From: Tropicimonas sp033101155
GTDB taxonomy: Bacteria; Pseudomonadota; Alphaproteobacteria; Rhodobacterales; Rhodobacteraceae
Assembly (NCBI RefSeq): GCF_033101155.1
Contig: NZ_JAWMPX010000023.1
Span: 1 to 64,000, forward strand
Length of the DNA stretch: 64,000 bases
Direction of reading: 5' to 3'
In this document: piece after piece, positions 35,337 through 44,816 of the stretch
Layout of the letters: every line of letters begins with the position of its first letter
Numbering within the stretch: position 1 is the first letter of the stretch
Translations under genes and position numbers: made by a program
The notes under the pieces: model-generated
What the model was told of the DNA's origin: nothing
The model's input: only the letters and a program-made list of their open reading frames with translations
Database searches by the model: none

Positions 35337-36308
35337 CTACTCCGCAGCAACAAAGCTGAGCTCTGTGATCGAAGATACCTCGATCTCCAGCCCGGCTTCC
35401 TGCATTACGCGAACGTAGGATCGGACCAGATCATTGTGCGTCGGGCGGTTTTCTCCAAAGAACCGCGCCGAGTTGAGCTCTTTTTGAGACGTGGCCTTGG
35501 CACTCTTCGCGATACACTGTGACGTCATGACGCCATCTCGCATGAAGTGAACGGACCCACGAAGGACTTTCATCATGGCGCCAACGCGCCCGCCGGAGAG
35601 GCCGTATAGACGGTACACGACATCCTCAAAGTCGAAGTCAAGTAGCGCACCGGCTTCGTTCAAATGTCTAAGTGCTTGGCTGACGGCCGCAGCGAAAGCT
35701 GTGCGGTCTTCGTCTCGTTCCCACGCATACGGATTGAGGTATACCGTTGCCAAAGAACGATCACGCAACTGTTCGTTGTCATCGACCAACCCCTGGAACT
35801 TTGGGAGACCGCAGAGAATGAGCGTCAATCCAGTGCGGTCTACCAGCCATTTGAAGTGGTCAGTAGCGCCGCGTTTGGACAAATGCGCCCCGCGCTCAGC
35901 GCAGTGGCTGCATTCGTCGAGAGCCAGCACGCGTGTCCCATTGTCTCTCAAGGCCATGTCGACTTGCGATTGCAGCTCTGAAGCCGTCTGACCCCGCTTT
36001 CCGCCCATTCCGAGGGCTCCCATCATTGATAGGAGCAAAGTACGGTCATTGGGCTTCGTGGCGATTGTTCCAAGGGCAAAGTCCGAGACCTCAAAGAGCC
36101 CACCGGGCGTCTTCACGATCCTGCCTACCTGCGATTGGAGGTCCTCCAGCAAACGGGATTTCCCACAACGTGTCCCTCCGAGAAAGGGGATCACTGCCCC
36201 GCCCATTTGGTCCGCAAGCTCGATTGCTTCGATCATCTGCGCCAAAGCACGCTCGTATCGGTCATGCCGAATAGTTTTGTCCAAGGCCACGATCAAGTCT
36301 CGGTTCAT
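35337..36308 (-). CDS. tnsC: TnsC/TniB-family AAA+ transposition regulator
   Basis: 323 aa. Walker A PFLGGTRCGKSRLLEDL (44-51) and Walker B RVLALDECSHCAERGAHLS (Asp131-Glu132) are followed by GLTLILCGLPKF (sensor) and RDRSLATVYLNPYAW. TnsC joins the target selector to the transposase and carries target immunity. The start overlaps the tnsB stop by four bases (ATGA). Confidence 0.9.
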   Translation of the reverse strand: MNRDLIVALDKTIRHDRYERALAQMIEAIELADQMGGAVIPFLGGTRCGKSRLLEDLQSQVGRIVKTPGGLFEVSDFALGTIATKPNDRTLLLSMMGALGMGGKRGQTASELQSQVDMALRDNGTRVLALDECSHCAERGAHLSKRGATDHFKWLVDRTGLTLILCGLPKFQGLVDDNEQLRDRSLATVYLNPYAWERDEDRTAFAAAVSQALRHLNEAGALLDFDFEDVVYRLYGLSGGRVGAMMKVLRGSVHFMRDGVMTSQCIAKSAKATSQKELNSARFFGENRPTHNDLVRSYVRVMQEAGLEIEVSSITELSFVAAE

Positions 36309-38263
36309 CTGTTTTTGGTTCCGGAGTTTACGAATGAGGGAAGGTTCGAAGGCATCGAGAAGCCAAGTGCAGGCGCCTTAGAGCTAGTTTTCCGGAGATT
36401 CTTCGGATCAATTTTCTCAAGCGTCTTTTCAATGACTTCATCACGACGTGCTCTGCCACGCGCGCGATTATGTCTCCGCTTGAGCGCAGTTTTTCCCTCC
36501 TTGGGGTTGAAGATTTCTTCAAGTTGCATGGCTGAAACCAACGCGGCCGAATCCAACTCATCGTTTTCGATTGAACGGCAGTGCCTTCGGATCCGGTCGA
36601 GTTCGTCGAAGGAAATTGCCGGGCAGTCCTCGTCCTTCGCTTGAACAAAAAAGTGTTCATTGAGAGTTTCGTCGTAGACCGCGATTTCACGAATGTCGTT
36701 GGGATCGATCCGCAACCTGACCTCGCAGGGAAACTCGACGCGTTTCAGGTAGTTCGCCAACTCAAAAGATGCGTACACGATGTTCTTGAAACGGATTCCG
36801 TCGTGTTGAGCGACACGTGTTGCGGTGTCGACCATGAACATCCCACGAAGTTGGTGGAGAGTCGGAGCAAGTGGTAGAAAGGTCTCCCTGCTCAGGCGAT
36901 CCCACGATTGCATTGGAGCTTCTTGGGTCCGCAGGACGTTTTCGACCCTTCGCCTGCTCTTGCGAAGGTAGACATCGTAGCGCCAGACTTGGAGAATGGT
37001 CTCGATTTCTTGGAGTGTGTAGCAAGCTTCTTTCTGCGCGATTTCCGTTCGCCGCTTTGCCGGAATGCACTTTGTCTGCGTCGCACCCGGATACCGGGTG
37101 ATGAACCTGCTGAGTTCCAGAAAGAACCTTTCCACAAACGGTTTTTTGTCAGGCTGGCCCGGAACGCATTTTCTCCACTCAATGCCAGAAGAAACCAATG
37201 CAGTTTTGATGAGAAGGCCTGAGAACTCTGAACCATTGTCGCTGATAACCACTTGAGGTTTTCCGAAGGACGAGTGTCGGTTCTCGATGTTGTGCTTGTC
37301 AAAGAACTCGGAATCCGTTGGTGACATGCATTCCTTGAGGGTTCGGGCAACGAGGCTCTGCGTTGGGGCACCCAACCCTAGTTGCATTCCGAGAGGAACT
37401 CCGGTCGCGCAATCAAGGGCAACGCACACCGTAGGGCGACCAATGGGTTCTCCCTCGTCATCCGTGCAAAAAATGTCCAGCGTTGTACAGTCGATCTCCA
37501 CGCGCTCAAGGGGCGTACTGACCTTCTGGATTTGCATTGCAAGAAGGTACTGGCGCCTGGCCTCTCCTGAACCGAGCCGCATTTTCACGACATCTGCGTG
37601 AGGCAAACGTCGGATGATCGAAAGAACCGCCTTTACTCCACACGGGCCGGGGAGAATTCCTGCTTTGATGCAGGCATCCTGATATCGCTTTCGAATGATA
37701 TTACATGCTTCGGTGATCGTCATTCGGTCGGACGAGAAGAAAGACTGATCGAGGACGTCCCGAGTGATTTCTTCGAAGACCTCGTCAAACCGTGGCGTCC
37801 GATTCCCACATTTCTTGGTCTTGGGGCGAAGACCAGCGTCCCCCTTGAGTCGGTAGTTCCTTTGCCATTCTTGAATAGTCCGCTTGGAAAAGGGGCGGCC
37901 GCGTTTCAACCGAATTGGATGATCCGCAAAGTCGATGTCCAACTGTGCAAGAGTGGCTGACCAAATCAGTTGGTCACCAAAACGAAGCGAATTTGTTCTC
38001 TTTAGGACCGACAAGCGGAACTGTACGACTTCCTGCGCTTCGGTTGTAGTCAGTGTCTTACGGTCGTTCGCATTTTCGTCAGGATCGTAGGCAAGCTCTA
38101 GTGCGGCCAGATCGCGGAATTCTTTAATTCTGATCGTCTTGTCGACACCGTCGCCATCCACGAGCGTGACTGCGTCGTGCCCAACGGAGATCTCCGACAC
38201 GGTGTAGTCGCGCTCATCGACGAGCACGTGCCAACCGATATACATCTTCGCTTCAGTTTTCAT
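36305..38263 (-). CDS. tnsB: TnsB/TniA-family DDE transposase
   Basis: 652 aa. The RNase H-like core has VEIDCTTLDIF near 256 (first Asp), VVISDNGSEFSG near 341 (second Asp) and KKPFVERFFLEL near 378 (Glu). N-terminal helix-turn-helix regions include GRPFSKRTIQEWQRNYRLKG. The C-terminus is basic, as expected for TnsC contact. TnsB binds the end repeats and joins the 3' ends to target DNA. It overlaps tnsA and tnsC by four bases each, so the operon is tightly coupled. Confidence 0.92.
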   Translation of the reverse strand: MKTEAKMYIGWHVLVDERDYTVSEISVGHDAVTLVDGDGVDKTIRIKEFRDLAALELAYDPDENANDRKTLTTTEAQEVVQFRLSVLKRTNSLRFGDQLIWSATLAQLDIDFADHPIRLKRGRPFSKRTIQEWQRNYRLKGDAGLRPKTKKCGNRTPRFDEVFEEITRDVLDQSFFSSDRMTITEACNIIRKRYQDACIKAGILPGPCGVKAVLSIIRRLPHADVVKMRLGSGEARRQYLLAMQIQKVSTPLERVEIDCTTLDIFCTDDEGEPIGRPTVCVALDCATGVPLGMQLGLGAPTQSLVARTLKECMSPTDSEFFDKHNIENRHSSFGKPQVVISDNGSEFSGLLIKTALVSSGIEWRKCVPGQPDKKPFVERFFLELSRFITRYPGATQTKCIPAKRRTEIAQKEACYTLQEIETILQVWRYDVYLRKSRRRVENVLRTQEAPMQSWDRLSRETFLPLAPTLHQLRGMFMVDTATRVAQHDGIRFKNIVYASFELANYLKRVEFPCEVRLRIDPNDIREIAVYDETLNEHFFVQAKDEDCPAISFDELDRIRRHCRSIENDELDSAALVSAMQLEEIFNPKEGKTALKRRHNRARGRARRDEVIEKTLEKIDPKNLRKTSSKAPALGFSMPSNLPSFVNSGTKNR

Positions 38264-38967
38264 AGTGGCAAGATCTCGAGATGACTTTTGTCCTGCCCGA
38301 CGACGGTTGCCAGGGACATGCGACCAATTCGGGCAGCTCTGAGATCGACCGATAGCTGCCCGGAAAGGACAGCGCGCATGATTTCATCGTCGGGGATCCC
38401 GACGACGCCACTGAGTTCTTGCAAGCGGATTTTCTTGTCGGGAGTTGCGGCAAGTTTTTGTAGTGTTTCGGGTGTTGGGGCTTGGCCGTAGTACGAACGC
38501 AGCACCCGCAAATTATGTTCCAAGGCCTTGTTTAACAGCTCGTTGGTGACAACGACGAGTCTGCATCCGAACTCCTGAAAGCACTCCGGAAGTAACAAGG
38601 TGTCAGCGTTTCTCTTGAGGAAAAACATGTGCTTGACTTCAAAGAAAACGCGCCGGTTATTCTTGGTTTTTGCTTCGAAATCGGGAGTGTAAGGGATCGG
38701 CGAGTGGCCAGTCCCCTTGAACAAGGAGAAAAGCTCCTTCTTTGTTGGATAGGCCCTTCCTGTGCTCATGTCGAATGTGCAAGGCTGGGGCCGAAAACTG
38801 ACAATCCTCGGATCAAGCGCCAGACAGTAGCCGCAGGTCATCTCGTTGACGACTTCGGTTTCGATCAAGCCCTTGGCTTTTGGAAGATGCGCGAAGACGC
38901 CTTTCTTCTGTTTGCCTGGACCACTTACTTCTCTGGCTGGTGGCTCTGGTGTGATGTTGTCGGTCAT
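38260..38967 (-). CDS. tnsA: TnsA-family restriction-like endonuclease
   Basis: 235 aa. The nuclease core has IETEVVNEMTCGYCLALD (catalytic Glu), RPQPC, YTPDFEAKTK (Asp96) and VFFEVKH (Glu110-x-Lys112), the PD-(D/E)xK pattern of TnsA. TnsA cuts the 5' ends so that Tn7-type elements move by cut-and-paste. The C-terminal half probably binds TnsB and TnsC. The start was set at MTDNI because the longer frame (to 39204) would cover the operator and the divergent gene. It is transcribed away from the right end, as in Tn7. Confidence 0.87.
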   Translation of the reverse strand: MTDNITPEPPAREVSGPGKQKKGVFAHLPKAKGLIETEVVNEMTCGYCLALDPRIVSFRPQPCTFDMSTGRAYPTKKELFSLFKGTGHSPIPYTPDFEAKTKNNRRVFFEVKHMFFLKRNADTLLLPECFQEFGCRLVVVTNELLNKALEHNLRVLRSYYGQAPTPETLQKLAATPDKKIRLQELSGVVGIPDDEIMRAVLSGQLSVDLRAARIGRMSLATVVGQDKSHLEILPL

Positions 38968-38982
38968 AGAAACCGAGTAACA

Positions 38983-39025
38983 TATTGGCACTGCCAATAA
39001 TAGCCCAATATTGGAGGCTCCAATA
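38983..39025. promoter_or_regulatory. Twin 17-bp palindromic operator between tnsA and a divergent gene
   Basis: TATTGGCACTGCCAATA (38983-38999) and TATTGGAGGCTCCAATA (39009-39025) are two perfect palindromes sharing TATTGG-N5-CCAATA. Their centres are 26 bp apart. They fill the 75-bp gap between the tnsA start and the divergent gene's ATG, so a dimeric repressor binding here would control both. The regulator itself is not identified. Confidence 0.75.
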
Positions 39026-39042
39026 ATAATGGCAATGACTTG

Positions 39043-39873
39043 ATGCAAGAACGCAACGGCCTTGAAGGCGTCGCAAAAAGAGGAAACTGGATCGATTTTG
39101 GCGATGCCCTCGCAGAAGCGATGCAGCAACCGGAGGTCTATGGGTTCAAAACTCCGAACGAGGTCATACAACATGTTGCGGCATTGAGGGGAAAGCGGCC
39201 CCATACGTTGAAGAACCCGCTTGAATCTAGCCTCTGGCTAAAAAAGAGATTTCCTGAGGAGCACGAAAAGAGAAAAACCGGACTCGGGATGACACTCGTC
39301 ATGTTCCTTATGAAAATAGATGAGTTGGACGCGACGAGGGCTGGCGAACTTGCTCCAAGAGTCTTCGAAGGGCTCCTCGGGCAAGTCGAACTGAAAGAGA
39401 TCTATGATGAGTTGAGAGCCAAGCGAAATGAAGGAAAGCTCGACGGCAAACCCCCGTCGCCTTCCTCCATAGACCGGGCACGCGCATTCGACGAAGAGGT
39501 AAAGCGGTTTCTGAACGAGTATTCAGAAGCACTCTTCGGTGGATCGAGGACGAAAGTCCAACCAGGCAAGGGCGTTGATCCGATTAGTCCCGATTATGTA
39601 ATCGAGATCGATGGCAAGAAGCGGATCGCTATTGAGGTTAGGTCTTTCCGTGCGAGGGTCGACCGCCACTTCATGATCAATACCCTCGGTTACCTCCACC
39701 TTCTACAGAAACTCGTGCCAGAAGTGCTTCTGATTGTTCCAGAGAGTTCTGGCTACGATCTGCGCATTGTGGCGGAGCTACGTGACAAGCTGGGCCTCGA
39801 AGGCATCCGCTTTGCGACATTACCTGAGCAAGGCGGCAAGCATCTAGAAGACTTCAAGACTTCAGATCCCTAG
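39043..39873 (+). CDS. Unknown protein with a PD-(D/E)xK-like motif, divergent from tnsA
   Basis: 276 aa from the ATG at 39043; a TTG at 39040 is in frame. The C-terminal half has VDPISPDYVIEIDGKKRIAIEVRSF, which follows the P-D-Y ... E-x-(K/R) spacing of restriction-like nucleases such as TnsA, with Arg in place of Lys. The N-terminal half is helical and charged. The gene shares the twin-palindrome regulatory region with tnsA, so it may belong to the transposition module, as a regulator, a nuclease subunit or cargo. I do not recognise it as TnsE. Confidence 0.6.
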   Translation: MQERNGLEGVAKRGNWIDFGDALAEAMQQPEVYGFKTPNEVIQHVAALRGKRPHTLKNPLESSLWLKKRFPEEHEKRKTGLGMTLVMFLMKIDELDATRAGELAPRVFEGLLGQVELKEIYDELRAKRNEGKLDGKPPSPSSIDRARAFDEEVKRFLNEYSEALFGGSRTKVQPGKGVDPISPDYVIEIDGKKRIAIEVRSFRARVDRHFMINTLGYLHLLQKLVPEVLLIVPESSGYDLRIVAELRDKLGLEGIRFATLPEQGGKHLEDFKTSDP

Positions 39874-40527
39874 TGCGACAGACGGTGTAGGACTGACAGG
39901 CAATGAAGGCCTTTGATTTCAACCCGAGCCCAATTGAGAGCTACGCACACTCTACCTAGTCCTTCTGCCCAATCAGAGCCGAAGACCTTCGCGCCAGGAT
40001 CGATGCGTTATACTAGGATGCCAGCTCTGCCGCGACGCGCTTCTTTGCCTCGTTCCGAGATACCTAGCTGTCTCAAAAACACAGGAACCGGTTTGGTTCA
40101 AGGAAGCCAAGGCCGACGAGGTAGACCTCTTGATCGAGCAAGGGTAGCCAAAGGCCGTAGCAATATCGCGCGACAGAGTGTGGCCTGACTGGGCGAAAGC
40201 CTCATGTATCGTAGCTTGGGATGGAACAAGAAGAAGTGGGCGCGAAAACCGCGTAAGAGGGTTACGCACGACAGGGCAAACCTTCACTGCGGGCGCGAGA
40301 TTGATGGATGCATATCTGGAGTCACGACCAAGAAGAGCGGGAAGCAGACCTTTGCTGTAGTTGCTAAGCTACAGCTCACAACTAAGCAGAACGGACATAC
40401 AGCCGGTAGTTGTTGAAATTGAGAGTTCACGACCGTCTCATGCACAGAAAGTGTCTCCCAAGTAACCCTTCCAGCGCGATGCTACTTAAGGTAGAACTCG
40501 AAGGACAGATTAAGTGGAAGTGACTAA
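39874..40527. other. Gene-poor stretch before Hachiman
   Basis: About 650 bp with only short overlapping frames and no domain that I recognise. There is no repeat of the end type, which argues against a transposon terminus here. The final 40 bp before hamA are AT-rich and may hold its promoter. Confidence 0.45.
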
Positions 40528-41340
40528 TTGAGTATTAATAGCGAGTTCGAAATTCTAGGAACTACATGCGAAGTGACGGATGATGGCTGCGTACATATTG
40601 TCGTTGAGTACTTGTCAGATGAGTTGAAAGCACTTCTACGTAACCGACTTACTGAGATCTGCCATGGCGTGGCAAGAGCCAGGAAGACGAGCGCAATATA
40701 CTCCTATAAAGGTACGTTGACTTCATTCTTTAACCGATACGATACGAAAACCGTCAACACAAAAAAAGGTATGATCGGCGAGCTCTTAACTCATGTCATG
40801 TTTGTTCACTACTTTAGTGCATACGAGCCGGTGTCTCCAAATTTCAATCTAGAGGAAGGGTCGATCAAAAAAGGATTTGATCTTGTCTTGATGAATAACG
40901 AGTCAAACGAACTGTGGTTCGCTGAAGTGAAGTCTGGAAATGCTACAACCCAAACCAGCGCTCAAAAACTGGGCGCCTTACTTTCAATAGCAAAAAGCGG
41001 ATTGGTGGAGAATCTGAACGATACAAGAGAGACACTTTGGATGAACGCAATTAACGGCGCATCTGTAGCCATGGCGTCTGGAAATCTAAAAGACAAGATC
41101 GAAGCGTTGCTCGAAAGCTATGCCGAGGGCGCGTTTTCCAAATCCAATCGTAGCCAAGATTTCAACGCATTGCTTGTGGCGGTCTGTTACTTTGGAGGAA
41201 AAGAGACCGCGTTGATCGACGACTTTAAGTCCAGCCACTCCCATCATTTAAACGCGAGCGAATTCGCAAAATTGATCTCCCTCTCAATTCAAAAAAGCAC
41301 TTTCCAAGCCGTGGAGAACTTTTTGAGACACGAAACGTAG
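40528..41340 (+). CDS. hamA: HamA, DUF1837 nuclease of a Hachiman system
   Basis: 270 aa. The DUF1837 core has KKGMIGELLTHVMFVHYFSA (Glu85), GSIKKGFDLVLM (Asp118) and ELWFAEVKSG (Glu133-x-Lys135), a PD-(D/E)xK-type active site. In Hachiman, HamA is held in check by the helicase HamB and degrades DNA once activated by phage infection. The start is a TTG with GGAAG upstream; no earlier ATG fits. Base composition is visibly more AT-rich than the neighbours. One base separates it from hamB. Confidence 0.85.
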   Translation: MSINSEFEILGTTCEVTDDGCVHIVVEYLSDELKALLRNRLTEICHGVARARKTSAIYSYKGTLTSFFNRYDTKTVNTKKGMIGELLTHVMFVHYFSAYEPVSPNFNLEEGSIKKGFDLVLMNNESNELWFAEVKSGNATTQTSAQKLGALLSIAKSGLVENLNDTRETLWMNAINGASVAMASGNLKDKIEALLESYAEGAFSKSNRSQDFNALLVAVCYFGGKETALIDDFKSSHSHHLNASEFAKLISLSIQKSTFQAVENFLRHET

Positions 41341-41341
41341 A

Positions 41342-43786
41342 ATGGCGAAATTTCCTCTAAGAACCATCCGAAATTCAGACTTCTTTGACCTGTACCGAAA
41401 GCTAATGGATCGAAAAGAGCTTTCCAACGAAGAGAAGGAAGCTCTCTTATCTATTGCCGTGATGCTGCTAAATGAGCCAGAGGAGCACTCGGTGATGCTA
41501 GGGTACAGGATCATCGTGATGTACTCCAATCACACCTCAGACCTAAAACCGTTGTATGACGTTTCATTGTCACGAGGCTTCATGCCAATCGTTCAGCGTG
41601 CGTCTACAGAAAACTTGCTGGACGAAGCCAAAGAACATTTTTTTCCCAATTACTTTAGTGCGCTGATGAGCCAATACGAAGTTGATGGCACGGTGTTTAC
41701 TGAACAACAAATTGAGCTTGGAACGTTCTTCAAAGAAAATGATGATCAAGATGTACTGATAGTTGCGCCGACTTCATACGGAAAGTCGGAGTTGATATCC
41801 AAATACAGCAACCGCAATCTAGACCAAAATATCTGCATCCTAGTGCCCACAAAAGCACTACTTGCTCAGACAAAGCAACGCATTCTAAGTGGGATGCCAC
41901 CGGAAGACATTAGGCGAGTTATCACACATGCAGAAATGTATCACGGCGGTGAAACGCGGATAATAGCAGTTTTGACGCAGGAGAGACTGTTAAGGTTTTT
42001 CACAGAACACCCTTACTTCCGCTTTGACACAGTTTTTGTTGATGAAGCTCACAACCTCCTTGGAGATGGACAACGGGAGCTTCTACTTGCGAAGGTAGTA
42101 ATTTTGCAAAAACAAAAAAGTCCAAGCTCAGCAATCAAGTTCCTAACCCCGTTTCTGGCTAACGAAGAAAACATCCGACCGCGTTACACAGACATAACTC
42201 CGACGAGTTATAGAGTTCGAGAGAACCTGAAATCGGAGCGGTACTCAATTGCCGACTTTCGAAGCGGCAAGATGAAGACTTATGACCAATACTTCGACAG
42301 GTTCTGGGAACTGACGGATAAGCTCGCGCCAACTGAGGAAGCTTTCATTGTCGAAAGATCAGCTCGAAAAAACATCATATTCTTCAACCTACCAAAGAGG
42401 ATTGAGCTATTCGCAACGAACCTCACTCCGCAACTGCCCGTTGTCGAGTCTAGCGCACTTGAAAGAGCTTGTAGGAATATTGCCGAGTTTCTGCACTCTG
42501 ATTACCTATTGGTTGAAGCGCTACGGAAAGGGGTTTTATACCATCATGGAGCAGTTCCCGATATTGTTAGATTATATGCAGAGAGAGCGTTCTCCGAAAT
42601 AGATTGCATACGTTACATCATCTGCAATTCGACCTTGTTAGAGGGCGTAAACATACCTGCGGAGAAAATTTTTCTCTTGGAAACAAAGAAAGGTTTGCGA
42701 AATCTGACGCAACCTCAATTCCGAAACTTAGTGGGAAGAGTGTGTCGATTCAGTGAGATATTTGATGCTGAAAGCGGCGACCTGAAGCTCTTAGAGCCGG
42801 AAGTTGTTGTTTTTAATTCCGACAGGTTTTCGCCGGCCAATGCTAACGTTGAAGAGTTTTTGCGTGGTGTGACAAAGGTCGATGCCAAGCTGAAAGAGCC
42901 AACTGAAAATGTCTTGCTAGATGCTAAAGCTATCGACGACGAAGATGTTGAAGAAAAAAGAGAAGCTGACGAGTTCCTCGAAGCAATGTCGCCAGGCATA
43001 ACAGGCAATGACGTTGCCCGGCCATCAACAGAAGTTGGTAGGGCCTGTCTGCTCAATAATATTTCAGAAATCGATGTCTTGCGACATGAAGCTGCGATGC
43101 AGGAGATTTTGAACGGATTCGTAGTACCTCTGGCGACATCCAATCTCATTCTCGAATTGGTTTCGATAGCATTCGTTCCCTATTTCAAGGAGCATAGGGC
43201 GTTCGATGTCGTGCGACGTTTAGAAGAAGAAAACGCCCGGAAGTTCTATGCCATGTTGATAGATTGGAGGATCAATAATGCATCATTCTCTGAGATGATT
43301 GCGAACTTCCTGCGGTACTGGAAGGAGTCCGATGTCGACGAGGTTTACGTCGGCAGATGGGGCGAAATCGCACGTGAAGGCTCTCACAGGGAAAGTTGGG
43401 TCCGGATAAACGAAAAGTCGCACTCGCAGAGGGTAAACTTGGCGATTGTTCGCATTAAAGAGGAGCAAGATATCGTTGACAATCATGTGCTAAAATTCGT
43501 GGAAGTCTTGAATGATTTGAAAAAAATTCCGGAGCGGCTATACCTTGAAATAAAGTATGGAACCACGAATCTCGAAAAAATCCGACTCATCAACAATGGC
43601 TTCAACTCCGCCTTGGCAGGACGCCTCATCGACAGCTACGGAACTTATGTGGAGGAATCCGAAGGCGACGAGGCTATCACTTTGCAGCCGGAACTGATCG
43701 AAAAGATGAGGGACGAGGGAGAAAACGAGATTTTGGTTTTTGAGGCCGCGCTTCACATGGGAATACGACACGAGTTCATCGACTAG
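41342..43786 (+). CDS. hamB: HamB, superfamily 2 helicase of a Hachiman system
   Basis: 814 aa. Helicase motifs: LIVAPTSYGKSELI (motif I near 142), LVPTKALLAQT (Ia), TVFVDEAHNLL (motif II near 233), VLYHHGAVPDIVRLYAE, IICNSTLLEGVNIPAE (motif V) and QFRNLVGRVCRFSE (motif VI). This Ski2-like helicase with a DUF1837 partner defines Hachiman. HamB senses DNA and releases HamA. The gene is full length and seems intact. The pair sits between the tns operon and the right end. Confidence 0.88.
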   Translation: MAKFPLRTIRNSDFFDLYRKLMDRKELSNEEKEALLSIAVMLLNEPEEHSVMLGYRIIVMYSNHTSDLKPLYDVSLSRGFMPIVQRASTENLLDEAKEHFFPNYFSALMSQYEVDGTVFTEQQIELGTFFKENDDQDVLIVAPTSYGKSELISKYSNRNLDQNICILVPTKALLAQTKQRILSGMPPEDIRRVITHAEMYHGGETRIIAVLTQERLLRFFTEHPYFRFDTVFVDEAHNLLGDGQRELLLAKVVILQKQKSPSSAIKFLTPFLANEENIRPRYTDITPTSYRVRENLKSERYSIADFRSGKMKTYDQYFDRFWELTDKLAPTEEAFIVERSARKNIIFFNLPKRIELFATNLTPQLPVVESSALERACRNIAEFLHSDYLLVEALRKGVLYHHGAVPDIVRLYAERAFSEIDCIRYIICNSTLLEGVNIPAEKIFLLETKKGLRNLTQPQFRNLVGRVCRFSEIFDAESGDLKLLEPEVVVFNSDRFSPANANVEEFLRGVTKVDAKLKEPTENVLLDAKAIDDEDVEEKREADEFLEAMSPGITGNDVARPSTEVGRACLLNNISEIDVLRHEAAMQEILNGFVVPLATSNLILELVSIAFVPYFKEHRAFDVVRRLEEENARKFYAMLIDWRINNASFSEMIANFLRYWKESDVDEVYVGRWGEIAREGSHRESWVRINEKSHSQRVNLAIVRIKEEQDIVDNHVLKFVEVLNDLKKIPERLYLEIKYGTTNLEKIRLINNGFNSALAGRLIDSYGTYVEESEGDEAITLQPELIEKMRDEGENEILVFEAALHMGIRHEFID

Positions 43787-43958
43787 ATGAGGTGTACCTG
43801 TAGCCGCTCCAGTACAATTTCGGTTTCTTCGCGCTGCTCAAATTCTCCACCGCCAATGCTTTGCAGTTGCGGCGATTGACCGGTCTGACGGGCAGCGCCG
43901 CAGTATAGCGATCAATAAATGAATAGCCGGTTAGGGCCGCTACGAGACATTTCTGCAC

Positions 43959-44816
43959 TTAGGATAATGAACCAATTATGTACCGAGCGGCCCGTTCGAT
44001 CTCGGGGAACATTGTCTTTTCGTTGATTCCAAGCTTGTCAAGCTCCTTTCGAATGGAAGCTTTCGATCCAGCGTCTATTATGATGTTATCTACCTCTATT
44101 CTGTCACTAGTACCGGAAGAAATTTCATCGTCCAATCCGAAAGCAAAAAAAGCACCAGACTGCGCTATGATTCGCTTATTGTTTTGCTTGGGCTTAACCA
44201 AACAAATCAGATCAAGGTCTCTAGGATCAATTTCTGGTAGGAAGCCATTTTTCTCTTGCTTGATGAAGTGCAGAAGCCTCTTAACTGGTGTGCTGTCATT
44301 AAACTCGTCTTGTTCGAGGCCTGTGTTGAGCGCGATTTTGTATTTCCAAGAAAGACGAGATAGATTTGCTAGGCAACTTACAGTGTCGCTGTCAAAGTAG
44401 CGAATTAACGTATTTTTTACTGTAAGGGAAACCACCTCACCATCAACCTCCTCAGTGCGAGAGAAATCCTTTCCATTTTTTCTGAAGCGGCGACGCCTTT
44501 TTACACTTTCGCATGCAAAGTATAGCGCGACTAGTGGATTGAAACTTACATCTAACAATCTAGTCGGCAGAGAATAGTGTTGCATCCTCACCAACATTTC
44601 CAAAGCGCTTGTGTCGCCTTGAAAGTCCTCAGGATGGGCAGCCACCAATTCCCTAAGCAAGATATGCTCGTTTTCAATTACTTCCTTCTTCCGGAAAATG
44701 GACGGTTGGAGCTTATAGTCCGTGCTTCCGTGCCCACGAAATGTCGCGGTCGTTCGAGTTGACAATCTCGTGTCAAGTATTGTCTCGATGAAATCAGGAA
44801 CAGATTTGATAGACAA
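43959..44816 (-). CDS. FRG-domain protein
   Basis: 285 aa. The FRG domain (named for its Phe-Arg-Gly motif) is clear: ATFRGHGSTDYKLQPSIFR (24-42) and MLVRMQHYSLPTRLLDVSFN followed by PLVALYFACE (about 69-98). FRG proteins are of unknown biochemical role and often appear in phage-related or defence contexts. It converges with hamB with 170 bp between. It could be a separate single-gene defence element. Confidence 0.8.
   Translation of the reverse strand: MSIKSVPDFIETILDTRLSTRTTATFRGHGSTDYKLQPSIFRKKEVIENEHILLRELVAAHPEDFQGDTSALEMLVRMQHYSLPTRLLDVSFNPLVALYFACESVKRRRRFRKNGKDFSRTEEVDGEVVSLTVKNTLIRYFDSDTVSCLANLSRLSWKYKIALNTGLEQDEFNDSTPVKRLLHFIKQEKNGFLPEIDPRDLDLICLVKPKQNNKRIIAQSGAFFAFGLDDEISSGTSDRIEVDNIIIDAGSKASIRKELDKLGINEKTMFPEIERAARYIIGSLS

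Noticed and set aside
32916..38967. CRISPR-associated transposon
   Set aside because: No CRISPR repeats or cas genes are seen, and TniQ is long and TnsD-like.
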